Part shown: one piece after another, positions 17,402 through 25,327 of the stretch
Numbering within the stretch: the first letter of the stretch is position 1
Layout of the letters: each line of letters opens with the position of its first letter
Assembly: GCF_030268965.1 (NCBI RefSeq)
Contig: NZ_BSSE01000017.1
Location: forward strand, 1-64,000
Direction of reading: 5' to 3'
DNA from: Microtetraspora sp. NBRC 16547
GTDB lineage: Bacteria; Actinomycetota; Actinomycetes; Streptosporangiales; Streptosporangiaceae
DNA length: 64,000 nucleotides
Notes under the pieces: generated by a model
Database searches by the model: none
Seen by the model: the letters and a program-made list of their open reading frames with translations, nothing else
What the model was told of the DNA's origin: nothing
Position numbers and translations under genes: made by a program

Positions 17402-19071
17402 CATCCAGCGGGCACGCCGACCTCGTATTGACCGGGGCCGCCGTCTATACCCAGGACACACGCCGGCCCAGGGCGGAAGCCGTGGCGATCTCCGACGGGC
17501 GGATCGCCGCGGTCGGCTCGGATGAGGAGATCCGCTCGTGGATCGGCCCTCGCACCGAAGTCCGCCCACTCGACGGCCGCATGGTCATCCCGTCCTTCCA
17601 GGACGCGCACATCCATCCGCTGATCGGCGGACTGGAGATGCTGCGGTGTGACCTGACCGGCCTGACCCAACGCGAGCAGTACCTGTCGGCTGTCGCCCGC
17701 TACGCCGCCGATCATCCAGCCGCTTCCTGGATCACCGGGGGCGGCTGGATGATGGCCGCCTTCCCCGGCGGCACCCCCCTTGCCGCCGATCTCGACACCC
17801 TCCTCCCCGACCGGCCGGCCTTCCTGCTCAACCGTGACCACCACGGCGCCTGGGTCAACTCCCGAGCACTGGAACTGGCCGGCATCACCACCGCCACGCT
17901 CGATCCGGCGGACGGCCGGATCGAGCGCGACGCGAGCGGCCGCCCGACCGGCGTGCTCCACGAAGGCGCCATGCACCTGGTCGAGAAGCTGATCCCGGCG
18001 CCCGGGCTCGACGAGCAGGTCCAGGCGCTCCTGGCCGCGCAACGCCGTCTGCACGCGTTCGGCATCACCGCCTGGCAGGACGCCCTCGTCGGCGCATACG
18101 CCGGCTCTCCCGATCCGATCCCCGCCTATCAGGCGCTGATCTCCCGCGGACTGCTCACCGCCCGCGTGCGCGGTTGCCTGTGGTGGCGCCGCGACCAGGG
18201 TGTCGGGCAGATCGACGATCTCCTCCACATACGCGCGACGGCCGGTCCCGGCCTGGCCCTGGACGCCGTGAAAATCATGCAGGACGGGGTGTGTGAGAAC
18301 TTCACCGCCGCCACCCTCACCCCCTACCTGGACCGACACGGTCATCCGACCGACAACCGCGGCATCTCCTTCTTCGACCCGGCCGAGCTCACCGAGACCG
18401 TGACCCGCCTCCACGGCACCGGTCTGCAGGTGCACTTCCACACCATCGGCGAACGCGCCGTCCGTGAGGTTCTCGACGCGGTCGAGGCCGCGCTGGTCCA
18501 TCATGGCCGCTGCGACCTGCGTCACCACCTGGCGCACATCCAGATCGTCCACCCCCACGATCTGCCCCGCTTCGCCGCGCTCGACGTCGGCGCCACCATG
18601 CAACCGCTCTGGGCCTACCACGACGACCAGATGACCGACCTCACCCTGCCCTTCCTCGGCGAAGAGCGCGGCCGCTGGCAGTATCCCTTCGCGGCCCTGG
18701 AACAGTACGGCACCCGGTTGGCCATGGGCAGCGACTGGCCTGTCTCCTCACCCGACCCGATCCTCGGCCTCCACGTGGCGGCCAACCGCACCACCTACAA
18801 CCCGGGGGCCGATCCGGCCCACGACGCCCATCGGCCTTTCCTGCCCGAGCAGCGCCTCACTCTCGCCAGCGCGCTGCGTGCGGCCACCGCCGGATCGGCC
18901 TACGTGAACCACCTTGACCAGGTCACCGGCACCATCGAACGGGGCAAGGACGCCGACCTCGCCATCCTGGACCACGACCTCTTCTCCCTCCCCACCGAGG
19001 ACATCTACACCGCCTCGGTGCTCACCACCATCGCCAGAGGGGTCGTGGTTCACGACACCAGTCGCCAGTAA
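17398..19071 (+). CDS. amidohydrolase family 3 (YtcJ-like) metal-dependent hydrolase
   Basis: 557 residues from GTG 17398, which overlaps the previous stop by four bases. The family hallmarks are VLTGAAVYTQD, the N-terminal metal site QDAHIHP, a lysine region (DAVKIMQDG), HFHTIGERAV, HLAHIQIVHPHD and MGSDWPVSSPDP near the C-terminus. These are features of the amidohydrolase_3/YtcJ group in the amidohydrolase superfamily, which act on amide or related C-N bonds with one or two metals in a TIM barrel. No signal peptide, so it is cytoplasmic. As the last gene of a TetR-controlled permease/flavoenzyme operon it probably processes the oxidised or imported compound. A much longer in-frame extension upstream overlaps the flavoenzyme gene and is rejected. 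Confidence 0.85.
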   Translation: MTSSGHADLVLTGAAVYTQDTRRPRAEAVAISDGRIAAVGSDEEIRSWIGPRTEVRPLDGRMVIPSFQDAHIHPLIGGLEMLRCDLTGLTQREQYLSAVARYAADHPAASWITGGGWMMAAFPGGTPLAADLDTLLPDRPAFLLNRDHHGAWVNSRALELAGITTATLDPADGRIERDASGRPTGVLHEGAMHLVEKLIPAPGLDEQVQALLAAQRRLHAFGITAWQDALVGAYAGSPDPIPAYQALISRGLLTARVRGCLWWRRDQGVGQIDDLLHIRATAGPGLALDAVKIMQDGVCENFTAATLTPYLDRHGHPTDNRGISFFDPAELTETVTRLHGTGLQVHFHTIGERAVREVLDAVEAALVHHGRCDLRHHLAHIQIVHPHDLPRFAALDVGATMQPLWAYHDDQMTDLTLPFLGEERGRWQYPFAALEQYGTRLAMGSDWPVSSPDPILGLHVAANRTTYNPGADPAHDAHRPFLPEQRLTLASALRAATAGSAYVNHLDQVTGTIERGKDADLAILDHDLFSLPTEDIYTASVLTTIARGVVVHDTSRQ

Positions 19072-19111
19072 TGCTCTGTCAGGCCGACCCGCTGTCGCCT
19101 GGTCAGGCTGA

Positions 19112-19149
19112 ACGCCCTTGGCCCACTCCGATCAACGGGCCAAGGGCGT
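19112..19149 (+). terminator. hairpin after amidohydrolase operon
   Basis: A 13-bp stem (ACGCCCTTGGCCC with its complement) and 12-base loop, 40 bp after the operon's last stop. The rest of the 19072-19406 spacer holds no convincing gene. Confidence 0.75.
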
Positions 19150-19406
19150 GCACGCAGGGCCTCATGTGCCGGAGCCGTATGCTTTGGATGTGCCCGCTCA
19201 GGAAGCATGATGGTTCTGTCGCAGGTCAGGGCCACAGCACAAATCAGCACTCGCCGAGATGGCGAATCTCGTCCTGAGGGCGAGCGGGGAGATCACCCGC
19301 GGTGGCGGAGTCGTCTCGCCTCCGGCCCACGTACTCTCGCCGATCACATCCAGCGCCGGGCGTGGTCGATGGAAGAGATCGCGACGGTCGATGCGGAGGG
19401 AGAGCC

Positions 19407-20033
19407 GTGAATCTCCAGATACTCCCGTTGGCCGCCACCATGATGATGGGACCGCAGATCATGTGCGCCATCATCCTGGTGACCGCCGAACATGCCGTAC
19501 GTGTTTCGTTGGCGTTCCTCGTCGGCGTCGCCGCCGCCGCGACGACAGGGGTCGCCGTCGCTCGTGGCGCCTTCGCGTTGCTCGGCAACAGCATCTCGCT
19601 GGACACCGCCTCCGGCACCGGATCGGCGGGAACCGCCATTCAGGTCGGTCTTGTCGCTGTTCTGCTCGCCATCGCGGTGAAGAACTACGTGCGGCGGAAA
19701 ACGACCGAACCGCCAAAATGGCTCGGAAAGTTGATGGGAGCGGATCCATGGAAAGCTCTCACGACCGGCTTTCTGGTGATCCTGCTGATGCCCTCGGACA
19801 TCTTCGTCCTGCTGACGGTAGGTGCGAATCTGAAGCAATCGGACGCGAGGCTGATCGCGGCGTTGCCGTTCATCGGGGCCACCCTCGTGATCGCGGCTCT
19901 GCCGCTGCTGGGTCTCCTGCTCTTTCGCGAGCGCGCCGAACGTGCCATGCCCCGGGTCCGGGAGTGGATGACGTCCCACGGCTGGCTCATCAACATCGCC
20001 ACCTGCCTGATCTTCATCGCGCTGATCCTGTGA
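19407..20033 (+). CDS. GAP/Sap-type membrane protein (sulfolipid-1-addressing-like)
   Basis: 208 residues from GTG 19407, preceded by GGAGGGAGAGCC; the longer frame from 19302 starts with non-hydrophobic, arginine-rich sequence and is not supported. About six membrane segments: MMGPQIMCAIILVTA, LAFLVGVAAAATTGVAV, VGLVAVLLAIAVKN, TGFLVILLMPSDIFVLL, LPFIGATLVIAALPLLGLL and IATCLIFIALIL. The layout, with a central charged loop containing KWLGKLMGADPWKA, matches the GAP (SfLAP, Sap) family of actinobacterial membrane proteins, some of which help move glycolipids to the surface. Precise function is unknown. Confidence 0.7.
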   Translation: MNLQILPLAATMMMGPQIMCAIILVTAEHAVRVSLAFLVGVAAAATTGVAVARGAFALLGNSISLDTASGTGSAGTAIQVGLVAVLLAIAVKNYVRRKTTEPPKWLGKLMGADPWKALTTGFLVILLMPSDIFVLLTVGANLKQSDARLIAALPFIGATLVIAALPLLGLLLFRERAERAMPRVREWMTSHGWLINIATCLIFIALIL

Positions 20034-20149
20034 GCCGCACCGCCCGAGCCTGCGGGACGACGGTCCGCGAAAATTGTCCGGCTCTGGGGTGTAGGCCGTA
20101 TGACCCGTGGCAGATGGAACAGCACGCGGACACCACACAAGGGGGACAT

Positions 20150-20770
20150 ATGACCTCAGCGACACCCCCCGGAGCGGCCGGCCCGGTCAGCGGACGGATG
20201 TTCGACACGTTCAACACACGACTGGCGAGCCGCGCCTGGGGAATAGGCGTGACCGCCGGCATCCTGTCGGTGCTGTTGGGTCTGGCCATCGTGGTGTGGC
20301 CGAACATCACCATCGGTGCCATCGCCGTAATCTTCGGTCTAAAGCTGATCATCCAGGGTGTGTACCGGACCGCGCAGGCCATCGTCGCGCTCGAGGCGAG
20401 CGGCGGCACACGCGTTCTCTTCACCCTTCTGGGCGTGTTGTCGTTCTGCGTCGGTGTCCTCGCCCTGCGCCACCCGTTCCACACCGTCGAGCTCCTGGCT
20501 CTTCTCTTCGGCCTCTTCTGGCTGATCAGCGGCATCATCGGGGTCGTCATCGCGCTGACGGACCGAACCATGCAGGGGCGCGGCTGGGCGGCCTCCTTGG
20601 CGGGCCTGTCCGCGCTCGTGGGGATCGCCCTGCTTCTCTGGCCCGGTATCACTCTGGTGGCGCTCGCGTGGTCCTTCGGTCTGTGGCTCATCATCTGGGG
20701 GTCGCTGACGGTGGCCCTCACCCTGTGGTTGCGACGTGTCGACAAGCGACTGATGAGCGCGGGTCGATGA
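20150..20770 (+). CDS. HdeD-family membrane protein
   Basis: 206 residues from ATG 20150 with GGGGG just upstream. Six hydrophobic helices occur as two sets of three (GVTAGILSVLLGLAIVVWP, then GLSALVGIALLLWPGITLVA), the internal repeat typical of HdeD/DUF308 proteins. E. coli HdeD is linked to acid resistance at high cell density; actinomycete homologues are uncharacterised. It lies 117 bp after the GAP-family gene on the same strand and may be co-transcribed. Confidence 0.75.
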   Translation: MTSATPPGAAGPVSGRMFDTFNTRLASRAWGIGVTAGILSVLLGLAIVVWPNITIGAIAVIFGLKLIIQGVYRTAQAIVALEASGGTRVLFTLLGVLSFCVGVLALRHPFHTVELLALLFGLFWLISGIIGVVIALTDRTMQGRGWAASLAGLSALVGIALLLWPGITLVALAWSFGLWLIIWGSLTVALTLWLRRVDKRLMSAGR

Positions 20771-20801
20771 CCCACTCTCCGTGCAACCACGGCTATGACG
20801 A

Positions 20802-20905
20802 TTCGTGAGTGATCGTTCCACCCTTACGGGTGACGGTGAGGCTGCGCCGGCCGCGGCTGTGGCCCAGGTCGGCCAGATCGGCGGTGCAGACCTCCGAACC
20901 CAAAC
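20802..20905 (-). pseudogene. tyrosine-recombinase (XerC/D-like) fragment
   Basis: The minus strand reads GSEVCTADLADLGHSRGRRS followed by LTVTRKGG. This matches the region around the first catalytic Arg of phage/Xer-type integrases (normally LR-x-SE-x-C, DI-x-D, then RTL-x-V-x-RKGGK). The expected LRVSE is altered to LGSE, so the catalytic arginine is lost, and no upstream or downstream domain remains. It is too short for a gene and is clearly a relic of an integrase. Confidence 0.6.
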
Positions 20906-21142
20906 GTCCTCGGCTGGGTCGGGGCTGGCGCTGGGACCGATCTCAGTGCTGACACGGATTACTCCCAGCCACTCGCGAGCCTAACTTGAGAGTCGTGGCC
21001 ACGACCATGACGCCAGGGAGGGCACGAGCAGCGCCGCGAGTCCCCGCCGGACAACCGGGCGACCATCGGTTAAGCGCACCCGGATGAGCACCCGCCTCCT
21101 GGAGGCATGTCTCGATCATGGTGCCGGCCCGGCGATCCGTCT

Positions 21143-21200
21143 GGGGCCGTGCCCCTACTTGTGCCGAGAAGTCTCCCGGCACAAGTAGGGGCATCGCCCC
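21143..21200. repeat. 24-nt inverted repeat (16 bp perfect core)
   Basis: The inner arms (21151-21166 and 21177-21192) GCCCCTACTTGTGCCG and complement are perfect around a 10-base loop. The symmetry continues outward with two mismatches to 21143 and 21200. No gene ends at it: the nearest upstream stop on the plus strand is about 370 bp away. A mobile-element relic or a structured RNA is therefore as likely as a terminator. Confidence 0.75.
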
Positions 21201-21346
21201 ATGCGTCCCGGGCGCGGGACTCCGAAAGTGGCGTGTATCCCCGCCTCGCCAACAGAGCGCCGGTCTGCCCCCAACGGTTTCCCCACTCAAGGCCTGCCCG
21301 CCACCACCGGGGCACGCCCCGGACCCGACCCCCACAGGAGGAGACG

Positions 21347-22219
21347 ATGCGTACTCCACGGAAGATCACGGTAGTTGTCGCGATGGTCCTGGCCGCTGTT
21401 TCGGTGGTCTCACCATCGGCGTCGGCGGAGTCCAACGCCACCGCCCCGTATCAGTACAGCGCCTATCATGGCCTGAATTTCCTCGACAAATACCGCCGCG
21501 ACAAGCTCATCCGGAACAACAAGGCGTTACGTCCGGTGACCATATCGGTCGGGCTGCAGGATTCTCAGGAAAGATACGCGATGTTCTGGGACAACAGGCC
21601 CGGCCCCACGTGGCTTCAGCGTGTGGTCAACGCCACAGGGGATGCCGGTGGATATACCGGCGGATACCAGAGGCTGTTCGACCAACTCACCTCTCAGGGC
21701 TACCAGCCCAGCGTGGTGAGCGCGACAGGCAGCGGGTCGGCCGCCACATTCGCCGCCATCTTCGAGAAGAAGACGGGCAGGTTCGTCGCCCGCCACGGCA
21801 TGAGCGCGACCGAGTTCGACTCGATCAACTTTGAGCTGCGGAACAACCAGGGCTACATGCTCAGCTCGCTCAACGTGTACGGCACGCCGTCCGACCCGCG
21901 CTACGCAGCGGTCTGGGTGCCCAACCCATCGGACATCTCCTGGAACTACAGCCTCTCCATCAGCGCATCCAGCTATCAGAGCCTTTTCGATGCCGCTGTC
22001 AAGGCCGGAACCCGGCCGTCCGTCATCGCGGTCGGCCCTGATGGGAAAACGTACTCAGTTGTCTGGGTCAAGGACGGGGTCCGCACCTGGTACGCCTTCC
22101 ACGGGATGAGCGCGGCCCAGTACCAGAAGCGGTTCGACGAGATGACGGCCAAGGGCCTGTACCCGACTTCCATCGACATGGAGAACGGCGTCTACGCCGC
22201 CGTGTTCACCCCCAGGTGA
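21347..22219 (+). CDS. secreted protein with bacterial tandem repeat domains
   Basis: 290 residues from ATG 21347, preceded by a strong AGGAGGAGACG. A Sec signal ends near SASAESN. The mature part has repeated units of about 45-55 residues with the pattern Y-A-x-x-W/F, then H/Y-G-M-S-A-x-x-(F/Y)-x-x-x-F-x, then G-x-x-P-S-x-x-x-x (RFVARHGMSATEFDS, then WYAFHGMSAAQYQKRFDEMT). These match the BTRD1-type repeats found in fungal polyglycine hydrolases and in actinobacterial secreted esterase-like proteins. No catalytic domain is present here, so the activity is unknown. It is monocistronic; the 3' side abuts a gene remnant. Confidence 0.7.
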   Translation: MRTPRKITVVVAMVLAAVSVVSPSASAESNATAPYQYSAYHGLNFLDKYRRDKLIRNNKALRPVTISVGLQDSQERYAMFWDNRPGPTWLQRVVNATGDAGGYTGGYQRLFDQLTSQGYQPSVVSATGSGSAATFAAIFEKKTGRFVARHGMSATEFDSINFELRNNQGYMLSSLNVYGTPSDPRYAAVWVPNPSDISWNYSLSISASSYQSLFDAAVKAGTRPSVIAVGPDGKTYSVVWVKDGVRTWYAFHGMSAAQYQKRFDEMTAKGLYPTSIDMENGVYAAVFTPR

Positions 22220-22315
22220 CAGGCCTTTGAGAGCGAACCGCAAGGGTTCACGGCGGCCGACGTCAGTAAGAAGGTCGACGCGGCTACCAAGAAGCTCATG
22301 GCCGCCTGCTCCTGA
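22220..22315 (+). pseudogene. short C-terminal gene remnant
   Basis: Directly after the TGA of the repeat protein, and in the same frame, 31 codons read like a genuine protein tail (SEPQGFTAADVSKKVDAATK, then KLMAACS and a stop). There is no start codon with a ribosome site. The pattern resembles the end of sensor-domain lipoproteins but is too short to assign. It may be leftover from a deleted gene or a readthrough extension. Confidence 0.35.
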
Positions 22316-22403
22316 GCCCCTTCAGTGCTCCAGGCCCCAGTCGTGCGGGCCGAACAGTTCCGGGAGACGGCCGCCCTCAAGCACCAGGAGGCCGGGCCAG
22401 GCG

Positions 22404-23558
22404 TCAGCGCTTGACGGCCCGCAGGACCACGAACCTCGGGTCGCTGGCCGCGACCTCGCAGTTGCCGAAGAGCCGGCGCAGCTTCACGTGGTAGCCGAGG
22501 TGGCGGTTGCCGACCACCCACAGCTCACCCCCGCGGCGCAGCGCGGCGCGCGACCCGTTGAACATGCGCCAGGCCGTTGCGTCGGTCGTCGCGCGGTGCG
22601 AGTGGAACGGCGGGTTGTTCAGAACCAGGTCCACCGTCCCCGGCGGAACGGACGACATGCTGTCGGCCGGCAGGAACGCCGCCCTGCCGACCGGGCCCGC
22701 GTTGGCCAGGAACGTCGCCTCCGCCGAGGCCAGCGCCTGGTGGGACTCGTCGATGAACGTCACCCTGGTCTCCTCGTCGGACAGCGCCGCGGCGAGCCCG
22801 ATGACCCCCGTGCCGCAGCCGAGGTCCACGACATGCTCGCGTCCGCGGATCGGCGGCAGGTTCCGTAGGAAGAGGCGGGTGCCGATGTCGAGGCGGTCGG
22901 CGCAGAAGACGCCCGCGTGGCCGGTGACGACGCGGCCGGAGACGATGCCGACGTCGTCCGGCAGCGGGTACGTCCGCGGCCAGGGGTTGGCGCCCCTCGA
23001 CAGCCGGGGGGCCGGCGTGCTGAAGATCAGCCGGGCCTTCTTCGCCGCCAGCGACGTCCTGGTCGGTCCGAGGACGCGCTCAAACAGGGCCAGCGTGGAG
23101 GTGTGGATCTCGGTCACCATGCCAGCGCCCACCACCACGGTGTCCTCGTGCAGGCGGGGGGCGAGGCGGTGCAGCTGGTCCTCCAGGAGGGCGAGGCTCT
23201 TGGGCACCCGCACCAGGAGCACGTCGATCCGGTCCGGCGGCGCGTCCCTAGTCGTCAGGAGCCGTACCGCGTCCTCGGCCACCCCGGCGCGCCGCAGGTT
23301 CGCACGGGTCGCCTCCCGGCCCAGGAAGGAGTCGGAGATCTGTACGGGACGGTGACCGGCGAGCGCGGTGACCAGCGCGCCCCAACGGTCGCCCAGCACG
23401 ACCACCGTGCCCGACAGGTTCACGGGTCCGGCGTCGATCCCGTCGAGGTGCCGCAGCAGGTACTCGTCGGCGGCGTCCCAGGCGCGGAACGGGTCGCGGG
23501 GATCCTCCGGGAAGCGGGTGAGGTCGAGTTCGCCCCTCGACGTCGTCAAATGGTTCAT
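22404..23558 (-). CDS. RlmG/RsmC-like rRNA guanine-N2 methyltransferase
   Basis: 384 residues from the ATG at 23558; the longer frame reaching 23645 adds arginine-rich sequence without a ribosome site. The N-terminal half is a degenerate methyltransferase-like domain. The C-terminal half has the SAM motif VVDLGCGTGVIGLAAA and the catalytic NPPFH motif of N2-guanine rRNA methyltransferases (RlmG modifies 23S G1835, RsmC 16S G1207, in E. coli). The double-domain layout and length fit RlmG. It is cytosolic and monocistronic, divergent from the LLM gene. It belongs to the housekeeping background rather than the steroid locus. Confidence 0.75.
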   Translation of the reverse strand: MNHLTTSRGELDLTRFPEDPRDPFRAWDAADEYLLRHLDGIDAGPVNLSGTVVVLGDRWGALVTALAGHRPVQISDSFLGREATRANLRRAGVAEDAVRLLTTRDAPPDRIDVLLVRVPKSLALLEDQLHRLAPRLHEDTVVVGAGMVTEIHTSTLALFERVLGPTRTSLAAKKARLIFSTPAPRLSRGANPWPRTYPLPDDVGIVSGRVVTGHAGVFCADRLDIGTRLFLRNLPPIRGREHVVDLGCGTGVIGLAAALSDEETRVTFIDESHQALASAEATFLANAGPVGRAAFLPADSMSSVPPGTVDLVLNNPPFHSHRATTDATAWRMFNGSRAALRRGGELWVVGNRHLGYHVKLRRLFGNCEVAASDPRFVVLRAVKR

Positions 23559-23673
23559 CGCGCCCCAGGTTAGCGATCGGCCCGCCGTGCTCGCGCACCG
23601 TCCGCGCCTGCGGGCGGCTCGGGTGAAGGCGTCCGAGACGGGCACAGATTCCCCCCGTTCCGAGCTTCAAAAA

Positions 23674-23687
23674 TGGAACAGGTTCTA
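23674..23687. promoter_or_regulatory. KstR-type operator, 14/14 consensus, over LLM promoter
   Basis: TGGAACAGGTTCTA fits the KstR consensus TnnAACnnGTTnnA exactly. It overlaps a TATTAT -10 box (23686-23691), whose predicted start point lies within a few bases of the ATG at 23703, so the transcript would be leaderless or nearly so. A repressor here would block polymerase directly. Confidence 0.7.
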
Positions 23688-23702
23688 TTATCCTCTGCTT
23701 CC

Positions 23703-24581
23703 ATGCGGTTCACCTACGCCGAGGCCATGACCGACCCGTCGTACTACCTTCCGCTGGCCCAGGCCGCCGAGGCGGCGGGGTACGCGAACTTCAGCGTGGC
23801 GGACTCCCTCATCTATCCGAAGGAATCCGACACGAGCTATCCGTACACCGCGGACGGCGACCGGGAGTTCCTGGAGGACAAGAGCTTCATCGAGACGTTC
23901 ATCCTGATCGCGGCCATGGGAGCGGTGACGTCGACGATCCGGTTCACGCCGTTCGTGCTCAAACTGCCGGTCCGCCCGCCGGCGCTGGTCGCCAAGCAGG
24001 CGAGTTCGATCGCCTACCTGACCGGCAACCGGCTGGGCCTCGGCGTCGGACTCAGCCCGTGGCCCGAGGACTTCGCGGTGATGGGTGTGCCGTGGCCGCG
24101 GCGCGGCAAGCGGATGGACGAGGCCATCGAGGTGGTCCGCGGCCTGACAAGCGGCGGCTACTTCGAGTACCACGGCGAGTTCTACGACCTGCCGCCGGTG
24201 AAGATGTCTCCGGCTCCCACCGAGCCGATCCCGATCCTGGTCGGCGGGCACAGCGAGGCGGCACTGCGCCGGGCCGCCCGCCTCGGCGACGGCTGGATGC
24301 ACGGCGGAGGCGACGCCGAGGAACTGGACGCGCTGCTGACCAGGCTGGCCACCGTCCGCGTCGAGGAGGGCACAGCCGACCGGCCCTTCGAGGTCCACGC
24401 GATCTCCTACGACGCGTACACCGTGGACGGGGTGAAGCGACTGGCCGACAAGGGCGTCACCGACCTGATCGTGGGTTTCCGGAGGCCGTACATCAAGGGT
24501 CCGGACACCGAACCGCTGGCCAAGAAGATCGAGCATCTTGAGCGCTTCGCCGAGTCGGTGATCTCCAAAGTCACCCCTTAA
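23703..24581 (+). CDS. LLM-class (luciferase-like) flavin/F420-dependent oxidoreductase
   Basis: 292 residues. The TIM-barrel luciferase-like family shows in MRFTYAEAMTDPSYYLPLAQ, the strand-turn YAGYANFSVADSLIYP-type N-terminal region, RLGLGVGLSPWPEDF and PIPILVGGHSEAALRRAARL. The last motif is the phosphate- and cofactor-binding stretch of F420/FMN members. The ATG at 23703 lacks a ribosome site, but a -10 box lies just upstream, indicating leaderless translation. A perfect KstR-type operator covers the promoter. In steroid-degrading actinobacteria such enzymes occur as accessory oxidoreductases; the substrate here is not known. An upstream in-frame ATG at 23673 would lie inside the operator and is rejected. 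Confidence 0.8.
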   Translation: MRFTYAEAMTDPSYYLPLAQAAEAAGYANFSVADSLIYPKESDTSYPYTADGDREFLEDKSFIETFILIAAMGAVTSTIRFTPFVLKLPVRPPALVAKQASSIAYLTGNRLGLGVGLSPWPEDFAVMGVPWPRRGKRMDEAIEVVRGLTSGGYFEYHGEFYDLPPVKMSPAPTEPIPILVGGHSEAALRRAARLGDGWMHGGGDAEELDALLTRLATVRVEEGTADRPFEVHAISYDAYTVDGVKRLADKGVTDLIVGFRRPYIKGPDTEPLAKKIEHLERFAESVISKVTP

Positions 24582-24590
24582 CCCACGAAT

Positions 24591-24604
24591 GAGAACAGGT
24601 TACA
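24591..24604. promoter_or_regulatory. KstR-type operator, 13/14, over NTF2-like gene promoter
   Basis: GAGAACAGGTTACA matches TnnAACnnGTTnnA except for the first T. A TANNNT -10 (TACAGT, 24601-24606) overlaps it and ends six bases before the ATG at 24613, again a leaderless arrangement. It sits in the 31-bp gap after the LLM gene, giving the NTF2-like gene its own controlled promoter. Confidence 0.65.
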
Positions 24605-24612
24605 GTTTCAAT

Positions 24613-25071
24613 ATGATCGATTCCACCGCTGTCACCTGGGAAGCGCCGGACGGCGACCACCCCGCACGCCGGGCGGCGTGGTCGTCCATGGCCGCGGTCT
24701 CCGCCGGACACAAGGCGGACTGGCTGAGGCTGTTCACCCCGGACGCCGTCGTCGAGGATCCCGTCGGCCCCTCGATGCTCGATCCCGAAGGGAAGGGGCA
24801 TCGCGGCCACGACGAAATCGAGAAGTTCTGGGACGGCCACGTCGGCTCGGTGCGCGAATTCCACTTCCACGTCAGGGACTCCTTCGCCAACGGGCCATGC
24901 TGCGCCAACGTCACTTCCATCACCATGACGCTGGACGGCGGCACGACCATGACGGTCGACTGTGTGGCCATCTACACCGTCGACGACGCGGGTTCGATCA
25001 CCTCGCTCCGCGCTCACTGGGAACCGGATCGCGCGATGGCCACCCTGACCTCCCCGAAGGCCGGCGCGTAG
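24613..25071 (+). CDS. SnoaL/NTF2-like (ketosteroid-isomerase-fold) protein
   Basis: 152 residues. The fold pattern is an N-terminal helix (WSSMAAVSAGHKADWLRLFT), then PDAVVEDPVGPSM, GHDEIEKFWDGHVG, and beta strands ending in VDCVAIYTVDDAG-SITSLRAHWEPDRA, characteristic of the NTF2/SnoaL/KSI superfamily. Bacterial delta5-3-ketosteroid isomerase needs an Asp/Tyr catalytic set; Asp residues are available in VVEDP but I cannot confirm identity. Next to a cholesterol oxidase, a steroid isomerase-like role is attractive. The ATG at 24613 has no ribosome site and is probably leaderless; an earlier GTG-type start would lie within the operator. A hairpin follows the gene. Confidence 0.75.
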   Translation: MIDSTAVTWEAPDGDHPARRAAWSSMAAVSAGHKADWLRLFTPDAVVEDPVGPSMLDPEGKGHRGHDEIEKFWDGHVGSVREFHFHVRDSFANGPCCANVTSITMTLDGGTTMTVDCVAIYTVDDAGSITSLRAHWEPDRAMATLTSPKAGA

Positions 25072-25087
25072 CGGACCGGGCTTGAAC

Positions 25088-25127
25088 GTCCGCCTCACCG
25101 CACGAAGAGGTGCTTCGTGAGGCGGAC
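25088..25127 (+). terminator. hairpin after NTF2-like gene
   Basis: Perfect 11-bp arms GTCCGCCTCAC and complement, with an 18-base loop that can pair partly, 17 bp after the stop. It separates the LLM/NTF2 genes from the next transcription unit. The rest of the spacer to 25302 holds no gene. Confidence 0.65.
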
Positions 25128-25302
25128 GAGCCGCGCATGCCATTCGGTGATGCCGAGAACAGCGGCTGGGGACGGTTCGGGCCGCGCGCCGGGAGGCACC
25201 GGACAAGCGCGGCGACCTGCGCGAATGGCAATGCCGGCGGGCCCACACCTGTCACGGGGTCCAGAAGTGGGACGTCCGGGATCGCGGGGCCCTATACACC
25301 AA

Positions 25303-25316
25303 ACCAAGCGCTTGCT
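25303..25316. promoter_or_regulatory. KstR2-type palindrome upstream of DapB-like gene
   Basis: ACCAAGCGCTTGCT fits the reported KstR2 consensus AnCAAGnnCTTGnT at every fixed position. A TANNNT -10 (TACGCT, 25316-25321) begins on its last base and ends six bases before the ATG at 25328, the same leaderless spacing as in the NTF2-like gene. The motif is also used by other TetR proteins, so assignment to KstR2 itself is inference. Confidence 0.6.
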
Positions 25317-25327
25317 ACGCTCCCGCC

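Larger units (their letters stand above)
20771..21346. other. gene-free stretch with mobile-element debris
   Basis: No intact gene. The left part holds a short minus-strand fragment of a tyrosine recombinase (20802-20905), and the middle holds a long inverted repeat (21143-21200). Both are annotated separately. The right end supplies the ribosome site of the secreted repeat protein. Confidence 0.6.

Noticed and set aside
23558-23645. Longer N-terminus for the RlmG-like methyltransferase
   Set aside because: The added residues are arginine-rich, lack conservation features and have no ribosome site.
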